64,000 nucleotides of DNA from positions 55,968 through 119,967 of the forward strand of contig QYAI01000095.1 in the NCBI GenBank assembly GCA_003988855.1. The letters are read 5' to 3'. The notes under the pieces were generated by a model. That model did no database searches, was not told the origin of the DNA, and saw only the letters and a program-made list of their open reading frames with translations. The position numbers were made by a program, and so were the translations under genes. Of the stretch, positions 34,129 to 44,893 are shown piece by piece. This DNA comes from Arachnopeziza araneosa. Lineage: Eukaryota; Ascomycota; Leotiomycetes; Helotiales; Arachnopezizaceae. Positions within the stretch are counted from its first letter, which is position 1. Every line of letters begins with the position of its first letter.

Positions 34129-35837
34129 ATGTTGTTCAGAATCATCTGGTTTTATTTAAAAGTCCTTTTTGCCCTCGCTTTCGCGCTTTTTGTGTATTTT
34201 TTCTGCCTGATGGGCGGGCTGCAGTTCTTCCCTAAAATCATCGACCACATCATCCACCAGCCTGGTAAGCATTCCACGCTATCCCAGTGTCAACATTTCG
34301 AGCAGAAGGACTAAAATTCCAAGGTTGGTATGACCCGAATGATAAATGCCAGGGATGGGCTCGGATTCATAACCAAGCCGATGCCGACAAGCTCAAAACC
34401 TGTACTACCTTCAGAGGTAGTGTTGACATCGATGCTGAAAATGCTACGACACCAATCGTAATCGATGGCATTGTTAAGATCACTGATAACCTGTTCATCA
34501 CAATCCGCAATCCCGGTCCAGGTTTCGATGCCTTGCGGATGAAGAAACTGGAGCACGTGCGCGGGGTAATCAACCTATGGGGTGCAACCAGACCTATTCA
34601 CATGAAGGAGTTGGACTTTCCCGCTTTGAAATTTGTGGGGGCTTATATACATATCATGAGCTTTGAGCATTTGAAGACGATCAATCTTCCCGTCCTGGAA
34701 AATGGAGGAGAAATAACATTAGCGGGACTTCCGGCCCTGGATACCGTCAACGCCCCAAAACTACGCCGCATATCCAGCATGAAGTTGATTGGTCTCCCAT
34801 TGTTAAAAACATTATCTTTCGATGCCGGAATCAGGGGTTTTGCTCTCGCCATGGTTATCCGATCCACCGGATTGACGCGTATCGACGGGTTTATGTTCAA
34901 CGAGGTGAGGGATATATCAATTAACAACAACAAAGATTTGGCTACTCTCCAATTTCCGTACACGAAGATCATGGCTCCGCGCTACGGGTGGGTAACGGAG
35001 AGTATATTCATAACAGAAAACAGTGAGGATTTCGTGCTCGATATGCCAAGTCTGCGAGTAGCCACCGCCACAATAAGGATAGAAGGTCACGGGAGGATCA
35101 ATATTCCATTGCTTCGACGTGCACGCGCTCTCAAGATTGGCGCTAAACCCCCTTCACCCTGGGATCAGCCTTGCAGAGATTGTCATTTCGCATCCATGAG
35201 CGCCTTTTCAGCGCCGATGCTGAAGCATGTGGACAGCGACATAATATTCAATACTTGTCCCAATCTGGTGAATATCAGTCTTCCTGCGTTGAAGGTTGCA
35301 GGGAACATGTTGTTCAATCACACGGCTGCAACGGATACGCGGAATGGAATCCAGATGCCAAATCTGTATCAGGTGGAGGATGTACAGATCAGGAACATGG
35401 CACCACGTTGCGAGGTTTTCGATAAGTTCGAATGCAGAGGTGTGATTGAAGGGCGCTATACTTGCCAGACGACAAGCGGCGAGTCTAACAAGACAGAAAC
35501 TAATTGTGACAGAGAACCACGAGGGGAGCTCTCTTGGAGCGATCGCTTTATAATTTGGTGGGATGGGTCCTGGGATAATTGCGGTGCACTTGGCTTCGTG
35601 AAAGGTTCGCCATGCTGGACCTTGAATCTTGAGCATCCCGTTTTGCAGGGCATTGTGGCTGTAGGAACGGGTCTCTTTATTATGTATATGTCGGGTCTGC
35701 TCACTTATATGATCATCACTTGGGTGCTGACATGCTGGCGGCGAAGGAGGAAGTCAAGGGTCGTTGAAGAGGATCTACTGATAGATGTGCCGGAGGATGT
35801 TGCCGACGAGCCGGAAGAGGACTTGATAGACTTGTGA
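34129..35837 (+). CDS. Receptor-L-domain (Ecm33-like) membrane protein with two TM segments
   Basis: Proposed model: join 34129-34264 and 34306-35837, 555 residues, with a 41-nt intron (GTAAGC...GAGCAG). That intron is short even for fungi, so the junction is uncertain. Exon 1 encodes a hydrophobic N-terminal segment (IIWFYLKVLFALAFALFVYF). The extracellular part opens with the sequence NQADADKLKTCTTFRGSVDI, the signature start of Ecm33/Sps2-type L domains. Leucine-rich parallel strands follow (LEHVRGVINLWG, LPALDTVNAPKLRRISS and similar). Several Cys residues cluster near CRDCHF and before the second TM helix (GIVAVGTGLFIMYMSGLLTYMIITWVL). After it comes an RRRRK stop-transfer signal and an acidic tail. 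Family members sit at the plasma membrane or wall and act in cell-wall integrity; here the usual GPI anchor is replaced by a TM helix. Confidence 0.7.
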
Positions 35838-36390
35838 AGTCACGAGAAACTAGGGAATAGCGGAGTGTGATTAATCTACCTTAATACTAGAATCCTATAG
35901 AAGATTTTGGGTCATCATTCCTCAGCCCCTTTTTCGTGTTTTGTTGTTGTGTGTTGAGTTTTGGTCAACACTCGCTTAGCAATGGTCCTTCCAGCATGTC
36001 GGCCAGCTCCGCTGCATTCACAGCCGTGTGCAAGCGTGAGTCGTGATGTGCAAAATTGCGAAACCGCAAAAAAAAACTGGCGCCACCGCGTCATGGGCGA
36101 GACATCAGGGCCGTCCACGTGGAACGGGGATTCCAGTCCCATGAATTAGTGATACGTAACGCTGACCATGGGCTCAGCAGTCCTTTCAGCCCTGGGAAAG
36201 CTCTTCACCCTGACTGATCGGAAAAAGGCTGGTGGGCGGCTGCCGAGGAGTTGCTGCGCGGGCTTGGCGATTGTTAGCAATCAAGCAAGCAAGCAAGCGA
36301 TGACAGATCTTGAGGTGGAATTGTATATAAGAAGCTGGCCACCGGGTAGAGAGAGGGGATCTGTACACACACATACACACACAAACACAT

Positions 36391-36433
<43 letters not shown>

Positions 36434-36529
36434 GAGCAAGCAATACAAGCAGTCTCCTTACTTCCTGCAAACAAACAAACAATCTTCAAATCAAATCAAA
36501 ACAAACCACCCTCCACAACCAATCCCAAG
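35838..36529. other. Intergenic region with the leader of the 86-residue gene
   Basis: This contains the promoter and probable leader of the small gene at 36530, including the CA microsatellite listed separately. No other feature was recognised. Confidence 0.5.
36365..36430 (+). repeat. (CA)n microsatellite
   Basis: An imperfect then perfect CA dinucleotide tract interrupted by TA and AA steps. It lies about 100 bases upstream of the start codon at 36530, so it is in the promoter or leader. CA tracts this long are length-polymorphic in most genomes. Confidence 0.95.
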
Positions 36530-36790
36530 ATGGTCTCAGCATCCGCCACCCCCAAGTCCTCCACCGACAGCGCCCGCTCCGCCCGCTCCGCCCAGGCCGC
36601 TCCGGCAGTCACTGCCAGCCCAGCGGCAGCAGACCCCATGATCCCCGACGCCAACGGCCGCTTCCCGCACGCTCGGGGCGCGGGCTGGCTCAAGCAGAAG
36701 GTCGTGACCGCCCTCCAGGCCGTCAAGGACCACGAGCCCAAGCCCGACCGCGCCTACAACTACCACTACGGATCTAGCTACTTCAAATAG
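36530..36790 (+). CDS. Small conserved-looking protein of unknown function (86 residues)
   Basis: Single-exon frame with a good start context (CAAGATGG). The first 35 residues are Ala/Ser/Pro-rich and look disordered. The second half is more ordered: DANGRFPHARGAGWLKQKVVTALQAVKDHEPKPDRAYNYHYGSSYF, with one amphipathic helix (WLKQKVVTALQAVKD) and an aromatic tail. Codon use is strongly biased to C-ending codons (GCC, TCC, AAG, GAC), unlike the flanks, which argues for a real and well-expressed gene. There is no signal peptide or TM helix. I do not recognise a family; the size and layout recall small stress or conidiation-associated fungal proteins, but nothing in the sequence proves that. Confidence 0.7.
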   Translation: MVSASATPKSSTDSARSARSAQAAPAVTASPAAADPMIPDANGRFPHARGAGWLKQKVVTALQAVKDHEPKPDRAYNYHYGSSYFK

Positions 36791-37860
36791 ACTGGACATG
36801 AGAATGAGAGATGGGTTTCAGATGTGTATATATTTGTGAGAGAGGGGAAAAGGTTTGGTCGGTGTGATGTATATATGAATGCAAAATTGGGGGTTTGTTT
36901 GGTAAGTATGGGGTGTTTTTGGGCGGGCGAAAGAAATGCATGGCTAGTGTTAGAAATGCGTAATCAAAACATGAAGTCTAATGAAATACAATTACATCTT
37001 ACAAGGCTTCCTCATCTTATGTCGGTCGGATTATCTTGTGCAGTGAAAAGTGTAACTGTAAAAATTAGAGATTAAAGACTGAGAAACCTGGTTCAGACCC
37101 TGAAGAGCCGAAATATGGGATTGATTTTGCAGGTTTGATATCTCATGCTGTTTGCTGAACACTTACAACTTGGTGAGATCCAGTACCGCCGAACTTCTAC
37201 CTTCATAACTCGGTAGCCAATCTTAAATAGACCCTACCTTATAAGCTACAAATATCTCCTAACTAGCACCTTTTCGTGCAAGACGTACCATCGCAGATAA
37301 CCTCCTCAGTCTCCCACATCCCGGATCACTTGCAGCGTCATCCACGTAACCCCAGGAAGACTTACAACACGCTCATGGTGAACCGGGTCCAGCGGCTCTA
37401 CGACATGGTTGCTTAATCGAGGAGTAATCAATATGCTGGCCCTCTCGATTTGGCGTTGGTAGGAGCCACGGATCGGAATATTTCAAGTTGTTATTTTGGA
37501 TGCATCAGAATAGGAGTTCGCCGGGACTTGAGAGTTGAATATGAGGCCAGGCATAGATTCTCTGCTGGATTTTTATATTTTTTCTTCGTTGTTTGATTTC
37601 GATCTCTGATTGAGGACAATTTCTGAACTGAATTGTCTCCCATAAGGTTACCGGAGTTCATACAGCAGCGGAACAGAAAACATTCTCAACTCGCTTATGA
37701 GGAGACAGCATCCACCCATTCATTTTTATCACAACATTATGATGGACACGATCAAGTCGTCGAGATGCAACGGTTCTGATCCACGACCGAGAAAGTTTAT
37801 GAGTGGCTCAGATAAATTATTCTCGCGTCGCCATTTTTTACTTTTCGACCTTCGCAGAAC
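36791..37860. other. Intergenic region
   Basis: 3' flank of the 86-residue gene followed by AT-rich DNA. No coding frame, RNA gene or repeat was recognised. Confidence 0.5.
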
Positions 37861-37863
37861 CCT

Positions 37864-37882
37864 AGGCTAAGCAGCTTAGCCT
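37864..37882. promoter_or_regulatory. Inverted GGCTAA repeat, XlnR/Xyr1-like site
   Basis: An 8-base inverted repeat, AGGCTAAG-CAG-CTTAGCCT, lies about 110 bases upstream of the esterase start. Each arm contains GGCTAA, the core consensus (GGCTAR) of the xylanase regulator XlnR/Xyr1. A TATA-like TATATATTTA follows at 37891-37900. The arms are seen directly; binding is inferred. Confidence 0.6.
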
Positions 37883-37992
37883 GAGCTGATTATATATTTA
37901 TCATTCACGTCCCAGAGCATCAAGTTAGTGTGAGCAGCTGTGAGTTCTCTCCTGCGCAACGCTGACCGATTGATACATGATCGCGAGTCGCG

Positions 37993-38934
37993 ATGCTATA
38001 CTTTGGTCTCTCAAAGTTGCTCCTGGTAGCGTTTGCTGCCCTGGCAACATGCCAAACCGCCAAACTGACTCCCGTGACCAACTTCGGCACGAACCAGTCC
38101 AATATCACAATGAGTATTTATGTGCCGACCAAGGTGGCTACTAAGCCGCCAGTTATCATAGTAGTAAGAGCCTTTTTCTCCTTGAACACGTGGAAATGGA
38201 ATGATCAACGAACATAGCCTCATCCCTGCGGCGGCAGCGCCCAAGACACGTTTGGTCGTGTGGCCGTAGACCTATCAACCTACGCTGACAAGCAAGGCTT
38301 CATTCTCATCTTTCCGGCCACCACCCCCGCCGGCCGCTGCTGGGACGTACGGTCCAATGCATCCATGACCCACGGCAGCGGCGGCGACAGTCTCGGCCTG
38401 ATCAGCATGATCAACTACACGCTGACCAAGTACAACGGCGACGCAACCAAGGTCTTCGTCACTGGCTCCTCCTCCGGCGGTATGATGACGAACCTCATGC
38501 TCGCGACGTACCCAGACGTCTTCGCCGCAGGAGCCTCTTTCTCCGGCGCGCCCGTCGGGTGCTGGGACGGCACCACGCCGAATGTCCAAGGGGGGCCGTA
38601 CTGCCAGCCTGGGAAGACGTATTCCGCAGCCCAGTGGGGCGAGTTTGCCATAGAGAGCTACCCGGCCTTCAACGGGACGAGACCGAAGTTCATGACCTGG
38701 CACGGCACGGCCGACACGGTCGTGGCGTATGTCAACCTCGTCGACCAGCTGGCACAGTGGAGTGATGTGCTCGATGTGAAATTCACCAAGAACGTGACGG
38801 ATTCCCCCGAGAAGGGGTATACCCAGATGGTGTATGGAGATGGGTCGAAGCTCGTGGGTTATAGCGCGGTGGGGGTTGGGCATATGGTGCCGTATCATGC
38901 GCAGCAGGTGTTGACTTTTTTTGGGCTCATTTAA
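37993..38934 (+). CDS. Secreted CE1-family esterase (acetylxylan / feruloyl esterase or PHB-depolymerase type)
   Basis: Secreted alpha/beta hydrolase that probably removes acetyl or feruloyl groups from hemicellulose. Model: join 37993-38163 and 38218-38934, 295 residues, with a 54-nt phase-0 intron. The signal peptide is MLYFGLSKLLLVAFAALATCQT, probably cut after about residue 20. The core has the oxyanion region VPHPCGGSAQDTF across the splice site, the nucleophile elbow VTGSSSGGMM (central Ser), WHGTADTVV with the catalytic Asp, and GVGHMVPYH with the catalytic His. The strings RCWDVRSNASMTHGSGGDS and GAPVGCWDG are typical of Axe1-type CE1 enzymes. There is no cellulose-binding module. The promoter carries an inverted GGCTAA site, which suits induction by xylan. 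Substrate choice within CE1 cannot be read from sequence. Confidence 0.9.
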
Positions 38935-39505
38935 AGGGTCCAAGAATTGTGTAAAGCTCCACAATCTCATTAGACACTAGCAGTATATAATCATGAGATT
39001 TGTCTCGACAAGAATGGAAAGCTTACCTACCAAATGCAGGCGAAACACAAAAATGAGATGGTTGATTCATGGTAAGAGACGTCCCTGTAAAGTAAAATCA
39101 CCATGTAATGAAATGGAACCTCTGTGAGTCTGGTTAGCGTGACTAGGTCTGGCCGGGTCAAGACTTGAACTCAATGATGTAGTAAGTTAGTCCAACCTGC
39201 TGAAGCCAGCCCTCAAAGTTCTTGTACAGATCTACAAAGGGGCCGCAGCAGCTCGCTTAGCTTTGGGATAGGGGCGATAACATCAGGGGTGTGATCATCT
39301 GTGCACAGCGCGGCTATCTACATTCTTGACATAATAGTAGAATTGTACATTTAGACGTCGGAATGCTGATTTGGAAGATTGTTTATCGGGAAAAAAGGAT
39401 GGAAAGTTATGAACAGATTGTCACGGGACAACATCGGAAGGAACGAGTAGGGCAGAAATAGGACTATATAGCTTGAGCTCTCTACTTTTCCAAGACATCA
39501 GGCTT
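38935..39505. other. Convergent intergenic region
   Basis: This lies between the 3' ends of the esterase and the Pth11-like gene. A tRNA-like B-box pattern near 39157-39175 was considered and dropped. No other feature was recognised. Confidence 0.45.
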
Positions 39506-40837
39506 TCAGACACTTTCTCCTCGGGATACAGACGATACATCCGTCAACTTTGTAGCTTCCAGTTCAGATGGATCCACCGGCGTCGCGCCTTCCAATTCAA
39601 GGCATGTGTCCACCATGCTATCGTAGATGTTCCAGCTCTTCTTATTACTTCCTTGCCCTGAACTGCCAAAGGTGTGTGGTCGGTCGTGATCGAACACGGG
39701 AGGGCGGGCAATCACTTTCTTCTTCCTTGTCTGGGTGAAGAGGACTCGGAAGGAGACGAGACAGGCAACTAGGAAAGCTACGCGGAGGAGAGTATGGTCA
39801 GCACGTTGGGTTGACGCACGGCACCGGTAATACGATGGTAGCTGGGGCGGGGATCTGTCCGACAGGAATAGAAAGGAAAATGGGTTGAAAACTCACAGAC
39901 GATCAGTTCCATTTGCAGCCAAAACCAGATCCACGAGATGTTCTGGGACTGTGTATAACCGCTCGCGAGCCGACCGTAGCTGATGGTGCCGCGGATGATG
40001 GCCATGGCCACGGTAAACAGCGTGAGCATGAACATTGATGAGAGATATAGCTTCTTTTTGAAACTGAGCCGGACTTTCCACAAGATCGCGATTGGGAAGA
40101 TCATGACTACATCGTTGACATGATTAGTTCTAGAAAACGAACGAAGCAGGATTATATGGGGAGAGAGATATAGAGAGTGCGAATCGTACTCAGCACGTCG
40201 TTAAACGCATCAATTGCAGACGTCGTTTGAACCTTGATCCACTCCATACGGATAGCGGACGGCTCAGTACATGTGGTCAGAATGACCTCGACGTCGCTAG
40301 CCAGGCATGTGTAGGTCCCGAGGCCGAAGAAGGTCCCGAGACACAGGACGGTGATGACGAACACGGCCCACCACAGGTATCGATACCGGCGCTCCACCGA
40401 GCAGAAGACACCGTAGAAGAACAAAAGGAAGTTGAACTTGACACCCCAGAGGCCTAGAGTAATAAGAACCTGCGCAGCGAGGAGCCCGCGCAGCCCCTTG
40501 GTTACGTCTTCCAGGAAAGTCGGCGGAGGCGCTCTCAGCCCGTTACCGACCTCCTCCATCGTGTAGATGTAGCGCAGGCGGAGCTGGCAGATGATGGCAG
40601 TGGCGAGCTGGAGACAGAGAACGAAGAACATGAGGTAGTCCTCCTTGGCAAGCTTGCGTAGGGAGACCCAGCGGATCCAGACGCGGCAGATGAAGGCAAG
40701 GACGCATAATGCGAAGAAGCCCCAGACAATGCCCTGTTGCGCGACGAAAATTTGAATCAATTTTGATCAATGTTTTCATCTACCTGGGCGACGGAGTAGT
40801 AGACAGAGAACTTACATAGAAGGCCTCCAACGACATC
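39506..40837 (-). CDS. Pth11-like / SAT4-type seven-TM integral membrane protein
   Basis: Model: complement join 39506-39777, 39897-40106, 40190-40733, 40817-40837, 348 residues in four exons. The first coding exon is only seven codons (MSLEAFY). An ATG further upstream (40881) runs into a stop, so 40837 is used. The hydrophobic segments include IVWGFFALCVLAFICRVWIRW, FFVLCLQLATAIICQL, LLAAQVLITLGLWGVKFNFLLFFYGVF, WWAVFVITVLCLGTFFGLGTYTC, VLIMIFPIAILWKV, MFMLTLFTVAMAIIRG and WFWLQMELIV-S-FLVACLV. This is the fungal rhodopsin-like domain layout, with the conserved KFNFLLFFY and IFPIAILWKVRLSFKKK blocks. Related Pth11-type receptors sense host surface or nutrients. The cytosolic tail is Ser/Asp-rich. 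The introns are 83, 83 and 119 nt. There is no CFEM domain at the N-terminus. Confidence 0.88.
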
Positions 40838-42440
40838 AACTCGCCAGTGGTACTAAGAACCCCATTTTCAGGGACAGCCATGTTTTCTGATGCCTCTCAG
40901 ACTGTACTCGGCGCAGACTGAGCAAGCGAGAATGCGGTAGAGAGGAATCAAAGGGGGAAGCCTCTACGCAGACTTATATAATATGGCTGTAATATTATGC
41001 GTTCTGTGCCGCTGCCGTAAGTATTGCGATAGTCTGCGTGCCACTCTGATGCGCCGTGTAAAGTTCCGGAAGCGAAACCTATGAAAACAATCAACGCCTG
41101 TGACAACGGAACCAGATATACTATTAATAGCTAGCTAGGTGTGCAAGTATGGCCCAGAAGAAGATATCCAAGGGAGTTTATTTGGAAAAGGCCCGGACGG
41201 GTATCTACTCCTTGCTCTATATATGCATGTATGTAAGATGGGGAACTAGGTGCATCTAGCCTCGATCTGCAAACAAGCGTGTAAAAGCAGCATGTAGATG
41301 GATGCCTGAAATTCGGGCCCCTAAGTTTAAGATGTGGGATATTCGAAGAACATGCGGCAACGTTAGTACGTGCAAAGAGCCTCCATGGCCCCCCTATCCA
41401 CTTGATTGATGATTGGTGCCTCTTTGAATCTGCCAAGCAGTTGGCTCCAGCCCGTCGCGTCAGCATTGTTATCCTGTGCCACCCATCCAACGCAGAGGTA
41501 TCACACCTCGAAATAACGTAAGCGTAGATCTCAGATAACGATGCCCTGGGAAAGCCCTCGCTGAGTTAGGCAAAAAGGCCACTTCGCCACGACCTAGTGG
41601 CGCTGACGTGCAGATGGCATCCTCCCGTTTTCGACTGTAGCCTGGTGTCGAGTCGTTGATTGGAAGTGGATGAAGATGGAGCGGGAATGCAGCAACTGCC
41701 GGCAGGAGATAGTGCACCGAGAATGAGGCACCTTGCGAGGCTGACTTGCCTGTGTCCTGCAGTGAGATGTTACCTCGGTACACAAACATATTGCACCTCG
41801 CTGAGGGAGCGGCGCAGCATGACATGCATCGTTCCGGGAGGGGAAATGCTGACTGCGCTACTGTTATCGTCACATCTCTCGAGATTCGTTCATCTAATGG
41901 ATCCACGTTGGGTGGTACGGGGCTTACGTCGTAGGCGAGTGAGCTCGGCTAAATTCAGCCGCATTCTCGGCTAAAGTCAACCCCTTTACAAACAAACTAC
42001 AAGCCAAACTAAAACTAGCTTCTAGTCAGTTGTAGTTGCGTTTCGTACTTCATTGTTGGGTTTTAGTGCTGCCCATGGGCCCAGACTCGGCTCTTTTTTC
42101 TTACCCTTAGAGTAGCATATATCTTCAAGTTTAGGTACGGACGCTGATTAAAATGTGGCTTAGAGGCCCTGCTCACCTACCTAGATAGGTAGGGCTGAGA
42201 AATAAAACATTAGTTAGGCATGGGGCTCGATGTAGTAGAATCCTGGATATTAAAGCCGCGTCAAGGTACGACAATTCTAACGGGAGCCTCCATCTCATCC
42301 GGCTCTATCGATACGCGTGGGATAGTATTTTTGGTTGCGACTGCGACTCGTTCTGGTTCTGGTAAGTGCGTGAGGTGAGATTGCGCTGCCTAGATGTGAT
42401 CCTACCCAGACCCTGGAACTTGAACTGTCTGCTCAAGTGT
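40838..42440. other. Long gene-free region
   Basis: About 1.6 kb between the divergent receptor and P450 genes. The minus-strand frame at 41469-41906 has no family character. Two GGCTAAA heptamers sit 22 bases apart (41947-41953 and 41969-41975). No RNA gene or transposon was recognised. Confidence 0.5.
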
Positions 42441-42443
42441 ACT

Positions 42444-42451
42444 TATATAAA
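42444..42451 (+). promoter_or_regulatory. TATA box of the first P450 gene
   Basis: TATATAAA lies about 60 bases upstream of the start codon at 42510, a normal distance for a fungal core promoter with a short leader. Confidence 0.6.
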
Positions 42452-42509
42452 GATTTCAAGTGGAAGATGTCAAGTGGAAAGCCCACGTCCAGTCTAAACC
42501 CCAGCCAAA

Positions 42510-44394
42510 ATGGCGAGCTTCATCGTTAGCTTTCTTCTCGTGGCCATTGTGCTTGCGACAATCTTTGCCTACCTCCATATTTTGATATGGTGGACCCAAG
42601 ACAAGAAAGAACCACCTGTCCTTGGCAACTCGATCCCTTTTCTCACTCCTGTTCTCGGTATATTGAGGCAAAGGACGAATTTCATGGTCCAATTAAGGTT
42701 CACTTCCCCACTAGTTCCTTTTTCAAAGCTTCATATGCCACATAGCCCCTACTCTAGATAAAGCGTCAAAATTGTATCTCTCTTCCCAGATGTGCAAATA
42801 CATGAAGTAATAGCCAACCCCGTGAGCTTACAGAAACCAGCACCACCGCATCCCCATATACACCCTCCGCCTCCCAGGCTCTCGCATCTATGTCGTCAAC
42901 TCCCCTTCGCTTGTACCCCTTGTGCAGCGCCAGAAGCGAGTCATTGCCTTTGAACCTGTTCCGGCTCAGGCCGCGGCCAATATCATGGGCGTGAGCAAAG
43001 ACGGGGTGGAGATTATAAGTCGCGACTGCACGAGAGACGAGTCGTACTTTGGTACGTTTCTCAAAGCGACGCATCCGGCGCTGGCGCCAGGAACCGGACT
43101 TGAGGCTATCAGCAGGGCGGCCGTTGAGGTGCTCGCGTCGTCAATGGACGGCCTGGAGGGGAAGATAGAGGTAGACTTATGGGATTGGGTTCGTCATGAA
43201 GTGTTGGTAGCTACTACAGAAGCAATATATGGACCAGGTAACCCGTTCCGTGACCCTATCAACGAGCGGGCATATTTGTAAGTAAACCATCGTATTGTCC
43301 AGGTGGTATTGGGTGCGGTTCTTTTTAAGAAAACAAGAACTGACTAAATCGCTAGTGAGTATGAGCAAGGAATCATGCTGCAGATGATGCAGATCCACAA
43401 GCTGTTTCCTCGGGGTCGATCGAGCTTCCAGGCTCGTGAGTCGATGGTACAAGCCTTTCAACACTATTTTGACCAAGATTGCCACTGGACGCCAGACCTT
43501 CCCAGTTTGTGTCTGGTGCAGGCGCGTTATAGACACAACGTATCTCACGGGCTCTCAATCGAGGATATCGTCCGCACCGAGATAGGCCAGGTAGCCGCCA
43601 GCATCAGCAACACTATCCCAGCCGCGTTCTGGATGCTGTGGCATGTGCTCTCAGACCCGGAGGTGCTGGCAGACTGCCGGGCCGAGATCGAGCAACTGGT
43701 GACTGTTGGGTTCGTACAACACAAGGAATCCGATGGACGGGTTGTCGAGAAGGAAGTCTGCACCATCGACCCTGCGCAGCTGACTAGTCGCCAGACCTGC
43801 CCGGTACTCACATCTACCTGGCATGAGGTCCTGCGATTCAATCACGTCGGCATCTCGGCGCGCGTGGTGATGCAGGATACTCTTCTCGACGGGTACTTAT
43901 TGAAGAAGGACAGCACCGTCATGATTGTGAGCCCCGTCATGCACAGCGATGTGACCGTGTGGGGTGCATCGGCCGGAGAGTTTCGGCACCTTCGTTTCAT
44001 ACACACGTCCGAAAACAACGATCATGATACTGCTGATGATAAGACCCCGGATCAGAAGGGTGCATGCAATAGCAAAGGCACGAATAAATCCAACCTCGAA
44101 AAGAGCCCCGCCAACCGCATATTCGGCGGCGGATCGACGCTGTGCCCCGGCCGCCACTTTGCTAGCCAGGAGGTGTTGTCCATGGTGGCTCTCACGATTA
44201 TGCGCTTTGCCGTGCGTCCTGTAAGTGGACAGCCCTGGATCCTACCGAGGAAGGAGATTCCTCTACCGACTTCACTACCCATTCCCAAGCCTGTAAGGCC
44301 AAGGCAATTGTATGTTGACATAATACCGAGGGGTCCAAGAAGGGAATGGCGTGTTGCCTTTGGCGATGCTAGTGCCGCCAAAGGAGGGTCATAG
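42510..44394 (+). CDS. Cytochrome P450, CYP7/CYP8-like class (first paralogue)
   Basis: Membrane-bound haem mono-oxygenase. Model: join 42510-42697, 42834-43277, 43356-44394, 556 residues. The N-terminal anchor is FIVSFLLVAIVLATIFAYLHILIWW, followed by KEPPVLGNSIPFLTPVLG, the usual Pro-rich hinge. Exon 2 restores IPIYTLRLPGSRIYVVNSPSLVPLVQ. The I-helix region ASISNTIPAAFWMLW lacks the classical AGxDT and resembles the CYP7/CYP8 (sterol 7-alpha-hydroxylase, prostacyclin synthase) type, where Asn replaces the acid-alcohol pair. ExxR is EVLR in STWHEVLRF, and the haem loop is FGGGSTLCPGRHFA with its Cys ligand. A polar insert (about 30 residues, Asp/Lys-rich) precedes the haem loop. The first intron (136 nt) is long for this window. 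It converges with the G-alpha-like gene. A sterol or other lipid substrate is an inference from the I-helix. Confidence 0.9.
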
Positions 44395-44893
44395 CCATGT
44401 TGGGAGTGGTTTCGGCCGTGTTTAGAGGCTGCCTTGCGCATATACTTTGTAGATCTTAAATTTACAGGAGAACTCTAGAATGTGCTGTGTTGGATAAAGA
44501 AAGGGTGTAATTATACCATTTGATAGCAACGGCTTGGGTTTTAATTTCTCATTTGACTTGTCTGCTTCCACGGAGTTCTTTAAGTGTTTTCCCCTAGTTT
44601 GTCTAACCCTTTCCTCAACCCTAACCATGATTTCACCTACAGCCAAACCTCGCCCTAGCTTTGGAACTTGTAGATCTAACATTAGGATATAGTCATCTAG
44701 AGAGTGTGACTAAGAAGCCCAAGGAATTAGTAAGTATTTAATCAATACAAGTAAGAGTGATAGGTACCTTGTCAAAAAGTCATGAAACCTGCACTGCTAA
44801 ATACTGTAAAGTCACAGACGGGAGCAAGATAAGCGCAAAGTCTTCTTGCTTCGCTACTCTCTGCTATAATATCAAACGAGTGTGTAGCTCATC
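44395..44893. other. Convergent intergenic region
   Basis: This lies between the 3' ends of the first P450 and the G-alpha-like gene. No feature was recognised. Confidence 0.5.

Noticed and set aside
39130..39190. tRNA-like B-box pattern on the minus strand (GTTCAAGTC near 39157-39175).
   Set aside because: No matching A box or closing acceptor stem at the right distance could be found.
40879..40881. Upstream ATG (MAVPENG...) as the start of the Pth11-like gene.
   Set aside because: The frame reaches a stop after 14 codons, so Met at 40837 was used.
41469..41906. A 145-codon minus-strand frame in the 41-42 kb gap.
   Set aside because: No family character, and overlapping frames of similar length occur on the other strand.
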